The notes under the pieces: model-generated
What the model was told of the DNA's origin: nothing
What the model saw: only the letters and a program-made list of their open reading frames with translations
Database searches by the model: none
In this document: positions 10,628 to 18,903 of the stretch, in pieces
Layout: every line of letters begins with the position of its first letter
Position numbering within the stretch: position 1 is the stretch's first letter
Source of the DNA: Actinomycetota bacterium
Lineage (GTDB): Bacteria > Actinomycetota > Thermoleophilia > Gaiellales > Gaiellaceae
NCBI GenBank assembly: GCA_003162055.1
Contig: PMNA01000017.1
Span: 129,929-193,928 of the forward strand
Direction of reading: 5' to 3'
Length of the DNA stretch: 64,000 bases
Made by a program: the position numbers and the translations under genes

Positions 10628-11377
10628 ATGACTGGATACCGAGCTCGCGCACTCACCTCCGCTTGCGTCTTGATCGTGGCTGCGACAGCCATCGCCGTGT
10701 TGGCCATAGCCCCAGGAGTAGGTGCGACGGGCAATCGTACGACGCGCCATCTAATCGGTCACTCCGTCCGCGGGCGCGCGATCTACGCCTACGAGCGGGG
10801 CGACCCCAATGGCCCGGCGGTGCTCGTCGTCGGATCGATCCACGGAAACGAGCCGGGAGGAGTCGCCGTCGCCCGGCGCCTGCTGAAGGTCCAGGCGCCA
10901 GAGGGCATCGATCTGTGGGTCATCCTCAATCTAAATCCCGACGGGCGGGCGGCCGGTACGCGCGGGAACGCCCACGGCGTCGATCTGAATCGCAACTTCC
11001 CCTGGCACTGGCGCCACCTGAGCGGAGCCTTTTTCTCGGGCCGCCGCGCCCTGTCGGAGCCCGAGTCGCGCGCCGCCTATCGTCTCATCGAGCGGCTGCA
11101 GCCGTGGCTCTCGATCTGGTTCCATCAACCGCTCGCGGCAGTTAGCGTCACGAAACGCTCACTCGCGCTCGAGCGTAGGTTCGCCCACCTGGCCGAACTC
11201 GGGCTAGCGAACCTGCCCGCCTACCCGGGCAGCGCCACCTCCTGGGAGCGTCACATACTCCCGGATTCGACAGCCTTCGTCGCCGAGTTGCCGGGCGGGA
11301 CGATCGGCGCCCGCAAGGCCCATCGCTACGCGCACGCCGTTCTGACGATCAGTCGATACGGCCTAACGAGCCAGTGA
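10628..11377 (+). CDS. Secreted M14-family zinc peptidase (MpaA-like amidase)
   Basis: A 249-residue protein with an N-terminal hydrophobic segment (about residues 10-32) consistent with a signal peptide or anchor, followed by a compact M14 carboxypeptidase fold. Zinc and catalytic positions are visible: HGNEPGG (His72, Glu75), NPDGR, the substrate-binding GVDLNRNFPW, the third zinc ligand in WFHQP (His166) and the general base in AELPGG (Glu220). Close relatives hydrolyse the gamma-D-Glu to diaminopimelate bond of murein peptides, so a role in cell-wall peptide turnover is likely but inferred. No strong Shine-Dalgarno sequence precedes the ATG. Confidence 0.85.
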   Translation: MTGYRARALTSACVLIVAATAIAVLAIAPGVGATGNRTTRHLIGHSVRGRAIYAYERGDPNGPAVLVVGSIHGNEPGGVAVARRLLKVQAPEGIDLWVILNLNPDGRAAGTRGNAHGVDLNRNFPWHWRHLSGAFFSGRRALSEPESRAAYRLIERLQPWLSIWFHQPLAAVSVTKRSLALERRFAHLAELGLANLPAYPGSATSWERHILPDSTAFVAELPGGTIGARKAHRYAHAVLTISRYGLTSQ

Positions 11378-11441
11378 GCTTTTGACCTAACGGGGATCGG
11401 GCTATCTTGGCACGAAGTCAACACAAACTGCGTGACTTCGC

Positions 11442-11487
11442 TCGCTACCGTTTCACGACCGCGCGGGTGGGTGGATTTGGCGGGGGG
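11442..11487. repeat. Short intergenic repeat, copy 1 (partner at 35402-35447)
   Basis: A 46-base segment matching 35402-35447 at 41 of 46 positions without gaps, sharing the blocks TACCGTTTCACGACC, TGGGTGGAT and GGCGGGGGG. Both copies lie between the 3' ends of convergent genes (here the M14 peptidase and the PadR gene). The rest of 11378-11602 shows no gene. Confidence 0.6.
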
Positions 11488-11602
11488 TTGTGATACGCGG
11501 CGCCGGCGCCCGAGCGACCGTCGATCCCAACTACGACCGGACGGCCGACCGTGCGCGCGCGTCTTTTACCGAACTACAACAAGGACGCGAGTCTTATCGG
11601 CG

Positions 11603-12193
11603 TCAGCTCTCACCATCGTCTTCGGCAAGGAGCTTATAGAGAGAGCGACGCGAGTCGGTGAGGATCTTACGCGCCTCCTCGACCTGGGCTTCAGTCCCCG
11701 CCTGCATCACCTGCATCACGGCCATGCCGATCTGCCTTACGAGCGAGCCAAGCTCGATCGTTCGACCTCCGGCTCCTTCGGCCATCTGCTCCCACGGAGG
11801 AGGTGCATCCTTCGCGCGCCCTTCGAGCACGGCGCGGCCGGCGTCGGTCAGCTCGAGCAGGCGCTGCCCGCCGCTTTCTTTCGAGCGTACGAGCCCTTCG
11901 TCCTCGAGCTGTTGCAGCGTGGGATAAACGGAGCCGGGGCTGGGGCGCCAGACTCCCTGGCTGCGCTCCTCTATCTCCTGCATCAGCTGATAGCCGTTAC
12001 GCGGCTCTTCGGCGAGCAGCAGAAGCGCCGCCGCGCGTATGTCGCCGCGGCGCGCCTTGCGGCCTCGGTGCCCTCTCGGCCCGCCGAACGGCGGCCCGCC
12101 GAAGTGGTGCGCGAATTCCCCGTGGTGCGAGCCGTGCCCGTGATGACGGCGCTTCGGTCTCCCGCCACAAGTCGGAAAATTACTTTCGTGCAT
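11603..12193 (-). CDS. PadR-family transcriptional regulator with His/Gly-rich N-terminus
   Basis: A 196-residue regulator. Residues about 1-47 are rich in His, Gly and Arg, which could bind metal or nucleic acid. The winged helix follows: GDIRAAALLLLAEEPRNGYQLMQEIEERS, then RPSPGSVYPTLQQLEDEGLVR, the PadR signature. The C-terminal helix probably dimerises. AAAGGA lies 8 bases before the ATG. A perfect 12-base palindrome 40 bases upstream (12233-12244) is a likely autoregulatory operator. The next gene in the direction away from it is only a pseudogene, so its present targets are unclear; it may have lost a neighbour. Confidence 0.85.
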   Translation of the reverse strand: MHESNFPTCGGRPKRRHHGHGSHHGEFAHHFGGPPFGGPRGHRGRKARRGDIRAAALLLLAEEPRNGYQLMQEIEERSQGVWRPSPGSVYPTLQQLEDEGLVRSKESGGQRLLELTDAGRAVLEGRAKDAPPPWEQMAEGAGGRTIELGSLVRQIGMAVMQVMQAGTEAQVEEARKILTDSRRSLYKLLAEDDGES

Positions 12194-12232
12194 CGATAAA
12201 ATCCTTTCTTAGAGCTAGTCAATGTTTATATC

Positions 12233-12244
12233 ACGATATATCGT
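12233..12244. promoter_or_regulatory. Candidate operator of the PadR gene
   Basis: Perfect 12-base palindrome ACGATATATCGT in an AT-rich island, 40 bases upstream of the PadR start codon. AT-rich palindromes of this kind are common PadR-family operators; autoregulation is inferred. Confidence 0.45.
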
Positions 12245-12331
12245 TATGTATCCCCTGTCAAGCGCTCCCGTGTGCTCGGAGCTCGCCGCGGTACGTACCC
12301 TCTCGGAGTGAAGGCCTGACCCGAAGCGGCG

Positions 12332-12916
12332 TCGAAACTGATCGAGCTTCAGCTCGAGCTCGTAACCGAATCGCCGCCTCGCTCGCAGATCTCGGAGACC
12401 GCACGATTAGGAGCCTGCTTCGTCTGCTTTCAGCGCGGGCCGTCCGGGCCCGGCAGCGGCCTCTCTCGGCGAGACACAGGTTGCGAGCGAAGGGATTGCC
12501 CCCGCTCCCTACCGCGCACGACTACTGGCGCTGCGCGAGGGGGCGCTGCTCGAGTCGGCAGTTCGCGCGCTCCCCGAGGCGCCCGAGGTCTTGCTCGTCG
12601 ACGCGACCGGACGCGACCATCCTCGTCGGACAGGGCTCGCACTACACCTCGGGGCCGCACTCGGCCTGACGACCGTGGGTATAACGCACCGGCCCTTGAT
12701 CGCGACAGGCGAATGGGCGCCCGATGAGCCGGGCGCCCGTAGCCCGCTTCTACTGGAGGGAGCAATCGTCGGCTACTGGCTTCGCACCAGGCCGAGGCCT
12801 GGCGGCTGGTAGTGCACGCCGCCTGGCGGCCCACACAGCGCGTGCGCAAGCATCATCAACCCCTCATCCCTGATTCGCCGCCTCGCGGCGTGTGCGTCGG
12901 GGGCCAAGCGGAGTGA
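12332..12916 (+). pseudogene. Endonuclease V (Nfi-like) remnant broken by frameshifts
   Basis: Three blocks in family order but in two alternating frames. Block one (frame of 12332) reads LIELQLELVTESPP and then RLGACFVCFQRG. Block two (frame of 12468, to the TAG at 12810-12812) reads GETQVASEGIAPAPYRARLL, LREGALLESAVRALPEAP, LLVDATGRDHPRRTGLALHL, VGITHRPLIATGEW and ARSPLLLEGAIVGYWLRTR. Block three (back in the first frame, from 12806) reads LVVHAAWRP. Endonuclease V cleaves DNA near deaminated adenine (inosine); PYxxxxLxxRE and VDATGRDHPRRxGLA are hallmark segments. There is also an in-frame stop (12317) and no start before block one. The end overlaps the convergent dioxygenase gene. Real decay is likeliest; assembly indels are the alternative. 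Confidence 0.75.
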
Positions 12917-13799
12917 GACTCGCCTCGAGCTCGCCGCGCAAGTGCTCGAGCGCCGGCGGCAGCGCGAGTCGCTCGTCCGGCTGCTCGACCGCCCCGTCGA
13001 CGCCGAAGCCCGGCTCGATCGTCGCTATCTCGAAGAGAGCTCCACTTGGCTCGCGGAAGTAGACCGAGCGGTACCAGAAACGATCGATGATCTGTGTTGC
13101 GCGCACCCCGGCCGCAACGAGCGCGTCGTGCCAGCGCTCGCTCTCCTGGGTCGGACAGGCCCAGGCCACGTGGTGCACCGTCCCCGATCCTTGTATTCCG
13201 AGCTCGACGGGCGCGCTGTCATAAGCGAAGAGACAGCCGCGCTGCTTGCCTCGCACCTCCCAAACAGCTTCGCCCCTGCGCTGGAAGGCGAGAGTCCTCT
13301 CCAGCACCTCGCGGCTGCGTCCGAGGCTGCGCGCATAAGCGCGCACGGAATCAAATCCCTGCAACGCCAACTCCTCGGGAATATCGGGGTGAGACGCCGT
13401 CAGCGGCTCGTCCTCGCTAGCTGCGACAGTCAGCTCCAGCGCCAGGCCTTCTGGATCGCGAAAGCGCAGGCGCACACCACTGCGCTCGTACTCGACACCT
13501 TCGCTTCTCAGGCGCTGGGCCCAGAATCCGAGCGCTCGCTCCGAGCCGATCCGCCAGCTCAAGCGGTGAATCATGCCGACGCCGGCGCGCCCGACCTGAA
13601 TGCCCGGGTACTCGAAAAATGCGAGCGTCGAGCCCGGATCGCCTCTCGCGGAGCCGTAGTAGAGCTGGCAGATGCTCGGTACGTCCTGATTAACGCTCCT
13701 CTTGACTAGCCTCAAGCCAAGAACTCGAGCGTAGAAATCGAGGTTGCGTCGCGCATCGCCGGTTATGGCGCTGACGTGGTGGATGCCCTCAAGCCGCAA
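12864..13799 (-). CDS. Ring-cleaving dioxygenase, VOC (glyoxalase) superfamily, MhqO-like
   Basis: A 311-residue protein with two vicinal-oxygen-chelate modules. The first begins GIHHVSAITGDARRNLDFY and the second contains GTVHHVAWACPTQESE; metal-ligand candidates are the His in each HHV motif and the Glu in ALFEIATIEPGFGVD near the C-terminus. This layout matches MhqO/LinE-type extradiol dioxygenases that open hydroquinone-like rings using Fe(II). The actual aromatic substrate is unknown. No MarR-type regulator is adjacent, unlike typical mhq loci. The last 50 bases overlap the end of the endonuclease V remnant on the other strand. Confidence 0.85.
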   Translation of the reverse strand: MRLEGIHHVSAITGDARRNLDFYARVLGLRLVKRSVNQDVPSICQLYYGSARGDPGSTLAFFEYPGIQVGRAGVGMIHRLSWRIGSERALGFWAQRLRSEGVEYERSGVRLRFRDPEGLALELTVAASEDEPLTASHPDIPEELALQGFDSVRAYARSLGRSREVLERTLAFQRRGEAVWEVRGKQRGCLFAYDSAPVELGIQGSGTVHHVAWACPTQESERWHDALVAAGVRATQIIDRFWYRSVYFREPSGALFEIATIEPGFGVDGAVEQPDERLALPPALEHLRGELEASLTPLGPRRTRREAANQG

Positions 13800-13961
13800 T
13801 TCTCCCCCTCCGAGCGAAACAATGGACCGAATCTGGAAACGGTCGCTAGCCGCTGCTATTCCCGCCGCGAACGGAAGTGACTCAGAGCCGATTCTGGTGG
13901 GGACGTGCGCTCGAGACGGTCAAGCCGTGGATGCCGCTGGCCGGAAGGCTGTGAAGTGGCA

Positions 13962-14030
13962 CTGGTAGTGCGGGGAGCGGCTCTGCGGTCGCTGGCGCCG
14001 CAAGTCGGCCGCGTCGGACGTGCAGGCCTG
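13962..14030. repeat. 3'-end-associated repeat, copy A (partner at 24964-25024)
   Basis: Three ordered blocks match 24964-25024 at 16/19, 13/14 and 19/20 bases, the last ending GTGCAGGCCTG. This copy ends 9 bases from the cysE stop codon; the partner ends 16 bases from the stop of the MarP-like gene, in the same orientation. The rest of 13800-14038 shows no gene. Confidence 0.5.
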
Positions 14031-14038
14031 ATGGAATC

Positions 14039-14743
14039 TTAGATCGAGGGGTCGTCGCTTTCGTACCAGACGCCACCGGTCGGCGTGAAGACCAGGTCGT
14101 GGTGCACTACGCCTTCGACCTTCTGCTCGAGCTCTTCAACTCGCGCGACCAGATCGGCCACCGCGTCACCCAGCACGTCCGGAAGCTCACCGTGCTCGAG
14201 ATTAGGAGTGGTGGGAGTCAGCCGAGCTTCCTTCGAGGTCAGGATCTCGCCCGGGACGCCGACCACGACCGCGCAAGGCGGAACCGGCTTCACGACCACG
14301 GCGTTTGCGCCGACGCGACTGTAATCACCGATCTCGATCGCGCCGAGCACCTTGGCGCCCGCGCCGACCACGACCCCGTCGCCGAGCGTCGGGTGGCGCT
14401 TGCCCTTCTCGCGGCTCGTGCCTCCGAGCGTGACGCCCTGATAAAGCGTCACCTCGGCGCCGAGCTCCGCCGTCTCGCCGATAACAACGCCCATCCCGTG
14501 ATCAATAAAGAGCCCGGGGCCGATGATGGCGCCCGGGTGAATTTCGATGCCGGTTAGTCCGCGCGCTAGCTGCGAGATCCAGCGGGCGAGGAGCTTGAGG
14601 CGCCAGCGCCAGAGCACATGGGCGACCCTGTGCCCCCAGACCGCCCACAACCCCGGATAGCAGAGTACGACCTCAAGCCAGTTGCGGGCAGCCGGGTCGC
14701 GCTCCTTCACCGCTCGAATGTCGTGTCGCATCTTTCTCAGCAC
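14039..14743 (-). CDS. cysE: Serine O-acetyltransferase
   Basis: Acetylates serine with acetyl-CoA to give O-acetylserine for cysteine synthesis. The 234-residue protein has the N-terminal helical region ([20 protein letters not shown]) and a left-handed beta-helix of hexapeptide repeats: [56 protein letters not shown]. The DHG and HPTLGD residues are active-site features of the family. I prefer the GTG at 14743, 8 bases after AGGAGG; a GTG at 14752 would sit on the ribosome-binding site. The 3' end of cysK lies 13 bases upstream, so the two genes form a cysK-cysE operon. Confidence 0.92.
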   Translation of the reverse strand: MLRKMRHDIRAVKERDPAARNWLEVVLCYPGLWAVWGHRVAHVLWRWRLKLLARWISQLARGLTGIEIHPGAIIGPGLFIDHGMGVVIGETAELGAEVTLYQGVTLGGTSREKGKRHPTLGDGVVVGAGAKVLGAIEIGDYSRVGANAVVVKPVPPCAVVVGVPGEILTSKEARLTPTTPNLEHGELPDVLGDAVADLVARVEELEQKVEGVVHHDLVFTPTGGVWYESDDPSI

Positions 14744-14756
14744 GCCAGCCACCTCC

Positions 14757-15689
14757 TCAGTCGGCGAGATCGTTGAACAGGGCTGTCGAGAGGTAGCGCT
14801 CGCCGTTGGAGGGAACGATCACGACGATCAGCTTCTTCTTGCTCTCGGCACGGTTGGCGACCTGCTCTGCGGCCCAGATCGCAGCGCCCGAGGAGATCCC
14901 GACCAGCAGGCCCTCCTCGCGCGCGATGCGACGAGCGCTGGCAAAGGCGTCCTCGTTCGTCACCCGGACGATCTCGTCGTAGATCTTCGTGTTCAGTACC
15001 TTCGGCACGAAGCCGGCACCGATGCCTTGAAGCGCATGCGGCCCCTTTTTTCCGCCCGAGAGCACCGGCGAAGAGTCCGGCTCGACTCCCACGCAGCGAA
15101 CCTCCGGCTTGCGTTCCTTGAGCACCTCGCCGATGCCCGTGATCGTCCCGCCGGTACCGATTCCGGCGACGATCGCATCCACCTTCCCGTCGGTGTCACG
15201 CCAGATCTCCTCGGCGGTCGTGCGCCGGTGGATCTCGGGGTTGGCCGGATTCTCGAACTGCTGCGGAATGAAGTAGTGCTCGTTGGCAGCCGCAAGCTCT
15301 TCGGCGCGGCGGATCGCGCCCGGCATCCCTTCGACACCCGACGTGAGCACCAAATCGGCGCCGTAGGCGCGAAGCAACATGCGCCGCTCCTTGCTCATCG
15401 TCTCGGGCATGACGAGCGTGCACTTGTAGCCGCGCGCCGCGCTCACGAGCGCCAGCGCGATGCCGGTATTGCCGCTCGTGGGCTCGAGAATGATCGTGTC
15501 TGGCCCGATCTTGCCCTCGCGCTCGGCGGCTTCGATCATAGCCAGGCCGATTCGGTCCTTGACGCTGCCGCCCGGATTGAAGAACTCGAGCTTGGCAACG
15601 ACGTTGCTGCCGCTCTCCTCGGAGATTCGTCTCAAGCGAACAAGCGGCGTGTTGCCGATCAGCTCGGAGACGTTATCGGCGACCTTCAT
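14757..15689 (-). CDS. cysK: Cysteine synthase A (O-acetylserine sulfhydrylase)
   Basis: PLP enzyme that replaces the acetyl group of O-acetylserine with sulfide. The 310-residue protein shows NTPLVRL near the start, the PLP lysine in [10 protein letters not shown] (about residue 42), the substrate loop [12 protein letters not shown], and the phosphate-binding [10 protein letters not shown], followed by SGAAIWAA. The C-terminal ERYLSTALF is the tail CysE uses to dock in the cysteine synthase complex region. GGAGGAG lies just before the ATG. It is followed directly by cysE, so both steps of cysteine synthesis are co-transcribed. A palindrome at 15736-15749 may regulate the pair. Confidence 0.96.
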   Translation of the reverse strand: MKVADNVSELIGNTPLVRLRRISEESGSNVVAKLEFFNPGGSVKDRIGLAMIEAAEREGKIGPDTIILEPTSGNTGIALALVSAARGYKCTLVMPETMSKERRMLLRAYGADLVLTSGVEGMPGAIRRAEELAAANEHYFIPQQFENPANPEIHRRTTAEEIWRDTDGKVDAIVAGIGTGGTITGIGEVLKERKPEVRCVGVEPDSSPVLSGGKKGPHALQGIGAGFVPKVLNTKIYDEIVRVTNEDAFASARRIAREEGLLVGISSGAAIWAAEQVANRAESKKKLIVVIVPSNGERYLSTALFNDLAD

Positions 15690-15735
15690 CTTTCTCCTCC
15701 CGGGCGCGCCTGCGTATTTCTCGCCCTAGTCGCTT

Positions 15736-15749
15736 CACTTTCTAAAGTG
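15736..15749. promoter_or_regulatory. Inverted repeat upstream of cysK
   Basis: Perfect inverted repeat CACTTT-CT-AAAGTG, 46 bases before the cysK ATG, in an AT-richer stretch likely to hold the promoter. Its position fits an operator for the cysK-cysE operon; the regulator is unknown. Confidence 0.35.
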
Positions 15750-15859
15750 GCTTTGCGAAGTGTATCAACGAAGGCGCAGAATTCAACAGTCGATTGCGTC
15801 CGATGCCCCACTGCTCTAGGTATCCCCCGCACCGCCGAATACAGTCGGCAGCCTGCCGC

Positions 15860-16927
15860 TCAATGCGGGATCGTTACCGGGATCGAAATAAGCCCGATTA
15901 TCCCGAGCGCGAAGGCAAGGATCACCAGTAGCGAGTCGGGGCCTAGCCACAAGTAGCAGCGTTTGGGCCGGAAGATGATGCCGACCGCGTAGATGGCCGT
16001 GAGGCCGATCCCGAGTATCGCCAGCCAGCTGTTCTGAGCCCCGGCTGTCGGCAGGACAGCCTTCCCCGCGATCAGATCGGCGACGAGGAAGAGGCAGACC
16101 TGGAAGGCGTTGCCACCGAAGATGTCGCTCATGGCGAGGCCGTGATCGCCAAGGCGAATTGCGCCGATTCCGGAGCTGATCTCCGGTAGCGCCGTCGCCA
16201 CAGCGAGAACGGTGGCGCCGAAGATGACGCCGTTAATGTGAGCCCGGCTGGCAAGGTCACTTCCGCTGATCTGAAGGAAGACGCCGGCGATCAGCGTGAC
16301 GACGCAGGCGGCCAGGAAGTAAAGCGCAACTCGCCAGGTGGAAGTGCCCGTGTGCGGCGTCGCAGCCTGCGGGTGCGGAACGCGCCGGTTTGGGCGTCCG
16401 GTGTGACTGCCTGGGGCTGCAGCCTCCCAGGAGGGCGACTTCCTTACGTAGTTGATGATGATGAGGCCGAACAACCAGGCGACGACGATGGCAATCGAGG
16501 CCGGGCTCACGGGCCCGATCGCGACCGACGGCTTGAGCAGAGCACCCATCAGCACGAACGACACGACGAGAATCACGAGTAGCGCCTCGAGCACCGGGAT
16601 GAGCGAGCCGACGAGATAGCTGAGCGCCTTCTTTCGGCCGGCGGTGATGTCGCAGACGATCAGCACCATTGTCTGAACGGCGATACCGCCGATCAGATTG
16701 CCGGCGGCGAGACCAAGGTGTCCCTGCATGACGGCCGAGACCGTGATCGCAATCTCGGGAAGGGTGCCTGCGATCGAGAGCAGGATCATGCCGCCGAGCG
16801 CATCGCCGAGATTGAAGCGGTTGTCGAGAGCGTTGGTGCTCTTGGCCAGGCTAGTGCCGGCGATCCAGGTCGCAACGGCGCCAGCCGCGAAGACGAGTCC
16901 GAGAAGTGGCCAGGCGAGGCTACTCAT
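15860..16927 (-). CDS. Sodium/calcium exchanger family membrane protein
   Basis: A 355-residue CaCA-superfamily antiporter with about 10-11 membrane helices. The two alpha repeats that form the ion pathway are clear: GGMILLSIAGTLPEIAITVS in the first half and GVIFGATVLAVATALPEISS in the second, each with the acidic residue in the LPEI motif; SDIFGGNAFQ follows the second repeat. A hydrophilic loop (about residues 172-200, with HTGRPNRRVPHPQ) separates the halves. The ion is not determined by sequence: Ca2+, Na+ or K+ against H+ are possible. It is a single gene between cysK and an ABC exporter operon. Confidence 0.85.
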   Translation of the reverse strand: MSSLAWPLLGLVFAAGAVATWIAGTSLAKSTNALDNRFNLGDALGGMILLSIAGTLPEIAITVSAVMQGHLGLAAGNLIGGIAVQTMVLIVCDITAGRKKALSYLVGSLIPVLEALLVILVVSFVLMGALLKPSVAIGPVSPASIAIVVAWLFGLIIINYVRKSPSWEAAAPGSHTGRPNRRVPHPQAATPHTGTSTWRVALYFLAACVVTLIAGVFLQISGSDLASRAHINGVIFGATVLAVATALPEISSGIGAIRLGDHGLAMSDIFGGNAFQVCLFLVADLIAGKAVLPTAGAQNSWLAILGIGLTAIYAVGIIFRPKRCYLWLGPDSLLVILAFALGIIGLISIPVTIPH

Positions 16928-17020
16928 AGAAAACGTGAGCGCGCTTTACGGGCATCGGCCTGTCCATTCTCAGTGGCTCGCGATCTCACGTCAAGCGAAT
17001 TACGCCGCGCGCGACGGTGA

Positions 17021-17836
17021 TCACACCTGCCGGTTGAAGGAGAAGATGGCGGCGACGAGCAAGGCGGCGCCGAGCAGGCCGACCACGGCGACGTCCTCGA
17101 TCGTCGTCGTCGTGTGGCCGAACATGGTGACTCCGATGATCGGATGGCTCGAGGCGAGCGTCCCGCGCGGTACCTCGCCGGCCAGGACGATGCGGCGAAT
17201 CGCGTCGACGCCGTAGGTGAGCGGGTTGAGCTTGGAGACGATCTCCATCCAGCGGGGAACGTTGTTGACCGGGAAGAAGACTCCGGCCAGAAACGTGAGC
17301 GGGAAGACGACCATCTGAACCAGCACCTGGAAGCCTTGCTGGGAGCGCATTCGCGAGCCGATCAGAAGACCGAACCCGGCCATCGCGAGCGACAGGACAA
17401 TCACGATCGGAATCAGCTCGAGAACGATCTTGAGCGAGAGCGACACATCGAAGGCCGGCGCGAGCGCGAGCATCACCAGTGCCTGAATAAGACCGATCGC
17501 CGAGGCGCCGACCGCCTTACCGAGCACGACACCACTGCGGCTGAGTGGCGAGACGAGCACCTCTTTGAGAAAGCCGATCTCCCGATCCCAAACGACCGAG
17601 AGGCCGGAGAAGACCGCGTTGATGAAGACCGCCATGGCGATGATGCCGGGGTACATGAACTTGACGAAGTCGACGCCCATGGCGAGCACGCCGATCTGCC
17701 GTTTCAGTCCTTCGCTGAAGACGATCAGGAAGATGATCGGCATCCCGAGCGCCGAGGCCAGGCGCGAGCGCTCGCGAAAGAAGCGGAGCAACTCGCGATA
17801 GGCGATGACCCAGATGCCGCGCAGGGAATCGCGCAT
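17021..17836 (-). CDS. ABC-2 type transporter permease (daunorubicin-resistance type)
   Basis: A 271-residue membrane protein with six predicted helices. It begins RGIWVIAYRELLRFFRERSRL and contains LNPLTYGVDAIRRIVLAGEVP, a hallmark of DrrB-like ABC-2 permeases. The ATG overlaps the stop of the upstream ATPase gene as ATGA, so the two are co-translated and should form a two-component exporter of an unknown lipid, drug or polysaccharide. Confidence 0.9.
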   Translation of the reverse strand: MRDSLRGIWVIAYRELLRFFRERSRLASALGMPIIFLIVFSEGLKRQIGVLAMGVDFVKFMYPGIIAMAVFINAVFSGLSVVWDREIGFLKEVLVSPLSRSGVVLGKAVGASAIGLIQALVMLALAPAFDVSLSLKIVLELIPIVIVLSLAMAGFGLLIGSRMRSQQGFQVLVQMVVFPLTFLAGVFFPVNNVPRWMEIVSKLNPLTYGVDAIRRIVLAGEVPRGTLASSHPIIGVTMFGHTTTTIEDVAVVGLLGAALLVAAIFSFNRQV

Positions 17837-18855
17837 CAGCGTGTCTGCGCTCTCATGCCGGGCGTGTTCACGAAGCGCCGAAGCTGCTGGTTGTTATCGG
17901 GGCTCTCGCCGCGGATCGAACGACCGGTCAGCGAAAGGAAGACGTCGTCGAGCGTCGGGCGTCGGATTGCGACCGCCAGGATCTTGCTCGGAAAGCTGCG
18001 GATCAGCTCGGGCACGAACTCCTCGGCCTGCGGGACGCTGAAGGAGACGGCGTCGCCTGCGAGGTCGGCGCTCAGCCCGTGGCTAGCAAGAAGCTCGGCG
18101 GCGGCGGCTTCGCTGTCCTCCACGCGAAGCGTCACCACATCGCCGCCGAGCGAGTCCTTGAGCACCTCCGGCCGGTCGAGCGCGACGATCTCGCCCTCGT
18201 CGATGATCGCCACCCGTCCGCAGTTCTCGGCCTCGTCCATGTAGTGGGTGGTAAGGAAGATCGTCAGCGCCTCGCGCTGGCGCAGATCGAGCACGTACTC
18301 CCAGATCCGGTGGCGAGTTTGCGGATCGAGCCCCAGCGTCGGCTCATCGAGGAAGAGGATGCGTGGATGGTGGAGCAGCCCGCGGGCAATCTCCAGGCGT
18401 CGCTTCATCCCACCCGAGTACTCGCGCACCGACGCGTCGCGGCGATCCCAGAGCTCCATCAGCGTCATCAACTCGTGAATGCGTTCGTCGCGGATACGCC
18501 TGGGCATGCCATAGGCGTAGGCGTGGAAGCGAAGGTTCTGAATCGCGCTCAGGTACTCGTCGAGCGTCGGGTCCTGGAACACAAGACCGATCGAGCGGCG
18601 AACCTCGACCCGCCTGCCGACGATGTCGTAGCCGGCGACCGTAGCCTCGCCCGCCGACGGGGCAAGCAACGTGCAGAGCATGCTGATCGTCGTCGTCTTA
18701 CCGGCGCCGTTAGGGCCGAGAAAGCCGAACACCTCGCCTTCGGCGACATCGAACGAGACGCCCCTGACAGCCCGGGTGTGACCGAAATTACGGGCGAGCC
18801 CCGCAGCCGAGATGACCGGAGCGACGGTACTCGGTGTCTTCTGCTCGTGGCTCAC
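17836..18855 (-). CDS. ABC transporter ATP-binding protein (DrrA-like)
   Basis: A 339-residue ATPase of the drug-exporter (DrrA/CcmA) class. Visible motifs are Walker A GPNGAGKTTT, the Q-loop VFQDPTLDEYL, signature YSGGMKRRLEIARGL, Walker B ILFLDEPTLGLD and the switch His in TTHYMDEAE. The extra C-terminal region (residues about 235-339, including RRPTLDDVFLSLTG) is typical of DrrA-type ATPases. Start is a GTG at 18855. It is the first gene of a two-gene operon with the permease at 17021. Confidence 0.93.
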   Translation of the reverse strand: MSHEQKTPSTVAPVISAAGLARNFGHTRAVRGVSFDVAEGEVFGFLGPNGAGKTTTISMLCTLLAPSAGEATVAGYDIVGRRVEVRRSIGLVFQDPTLDEYLSAIQNLRFHAYAYGMPRRIRDERIHELMTLMELWDRRDASVREYSGGMKRRLEIARGLLHHPRILFLDEPTLGLDPQTRHRIWEYVLDLRQREALTIFLTTHYMDEAENCGRVAIIDEGEIVALDRPEVLKDSLGGDVVTLRVEDSEAAAAELLASHGLSADLAGDAVSFSVPQAEEFVPELIRSFPSKILAVAIRRPTLDDVFLSLTGRSIRGESPDNNQQLRRFVNTPGMRAQTR

Positions 18856-18903
18856 GGCGTCGCTGCATCCTCGCTCGCCGCACCGACGAGCGACGCGAGA
18901 AGC

